From contig NZ_LR131273.1 of the NCBI RefSeq assembly GCF_900631615.1, forward strand, positions 3,752,850 to 3,816,849: a stretch of DNA of 64,000 nucleotides. The letters are read 5' to 3'. Origin of the DNA: Tsukamurella paurometabola (GTDB lineage: Bacteria > Actinomycetota > Actinomycetes > Mycobacteriales > Mycobacteriaceae). The notes below the pieces were generated by a model. That model saw nothing but the letters and a program-made list of their open reading frames with translations, was not told the DNA's origin and made no database searches. Shown here one piece after another: positions 63,748 to 64,000 of the stretch (positions are counted from its first letter, which is position 1; each line of letters opens with the position of its first letter). The translations under genes were made by a program, and so were the position numbers.

Positions 63748-64000
63748 GTGGCCAATCCCGAGGCGATCTACAAGGACGTGCTCATCGTGGGCGCCGGGCT
63801 CGCCGGCATCGACACGGCGTACCGCGTGTCGAACGAGGTACCGCACCTCAGCTATGCCGTGCTCGAGCAGCGCGCCGAGATGGGCGGTACCTGGGACCTG
63901 TTCAAGTACCCCGGCATCCGGTCCGATTCCGACATCTTCAGCCTGAGCTACCCGTTCCTGCCCTGGAAGGGCACGAACCGTCTGGCCAGTGGCCCGGAGA
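63748..64000 (+). CDS. FAD-dependent monooxygenase (Baeyer-Villiger/EthA-like), cut by window end
   Basis: The first 84 residues show an FAD-binding GAGLAGIDTAYRV loop (GxGxxG) and MGGTWDLFKYPGIRSDSDIFSLSYPF, the strong signature of flavin-binding, EthA-type Baeyer-Villiger monooxygenases. These use NADPH and O2 to oxygenate ketones or activate ethionamide. GTG 63748 has AGGAGG upstream. The rest lies beyond the window. Confidence 0.92.
   Translation, partial: MANPEAIYKDVLIVGAGLAGIDTAYRVSNEVPHLSYAVLEQRAEMGGTWDLFKYPGIRSDSDIFSLSYPFLPWKGTNRLASGPE

Overview
The window is 64 kb of high-GC actinobacterial chromosome. The gene content points to a mycolic-acid-containing member of the Mycobacteriales, most likely Tsukamurella or a close relative. 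Supporting features are LGFP-repeat lipoproteins, a PE-PPE-type esterase, monomeric NADP isocitrate dehydrogenase, a mycobacterial-type KatG, lactate 2-monooxygenase, and an arsenate reductase of the corynebacterial (mycothiol) type. The genus is an impression from gene content, not a database result. Genes are dense, many overlap by 4 bp (ATGA/GTGA), and at least 21 start codons lie 6-7 nt after a TANNNT -10 hexamer with no ribosome binding site, so leaderless transcription looks common.

1-11.4 kb is ordinary metabolism: MarR regulator, DUF4395 membrane protein, flavodoxin, alpha/beta hydrolase, lactate 2-monooxygenase, cation/proton antiporter, MetQ-type lipoprotein, exonuclease III, zinc alcohol dehydrogenase, secreted lipase-like protein, SRPBCC protein, APC permease, YdcF protein.

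11.4-24.3 kb is the most unusual part, a surface-glycan locus with its own carrier-protein chemistry. It holds a double alpha/beta hydrolase, a CgeB-like glycosyltransferase, a Wzx-type flippase, three GT4 glycosyltransferases, a polyprenyl-phosphate sugar-1-phosphate transferase, an amino acid:[carrier protein] ligase, a small carrier protein, a holo-ACP synthase and a stand-alone condensation-domain protein. A plausible reading is that an amino acid is activated, loaded on the phosphopantetheinylated carrier and moved onto a lipid-linked sugar. An IS630-type element sits inside it, exactly in the shared stop codons of two convergent genes, and damages neither.

24.3-38.9 kb holds a methyltransferase, an LGFP lipoprotein, a thioesterase, katG with a palindromic promoter region but no furA beside it, a serine hydrolase, a lysoplasmalogenase-like protein, an autoregulated MerR gene, DUF808, icd, an SDR-lipase pair and an MFS exporter. 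39-45.4 kb contains LysE and a catabolic unit: GntR regulator with twin operators, YWTD-repeat protein, 3-hydroxyacyl-CoA dehydrogenase, MHS transporter and fused PxpB-PxpC. 45.5-52.3 kb has a second LGFP lipoprotein, small conserved proteins, an arsenic island (arsR divergent from arsI-acr3-arsC), a 600-nt gene-free stretch and an unknown protein with an odd upstream in-frame segment. 52.4-64 kb has a UvrA-like ATPase, VKOR, an MFS/GntR pair, a copper-type operon (CsoR/RicR-like operator, DUF6153, DUF305), a PE-PPE-domain esterase, iron-type alcohol dehydrogenase, VIT1-type transporter, gamma carbonic anhydrase, DUF2231, a Rieske lipoprotein and the start of a Baeyer-Villiger-type monooxygenase. 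I saw no rRNA, tRNA, CRISPR array or prophage.
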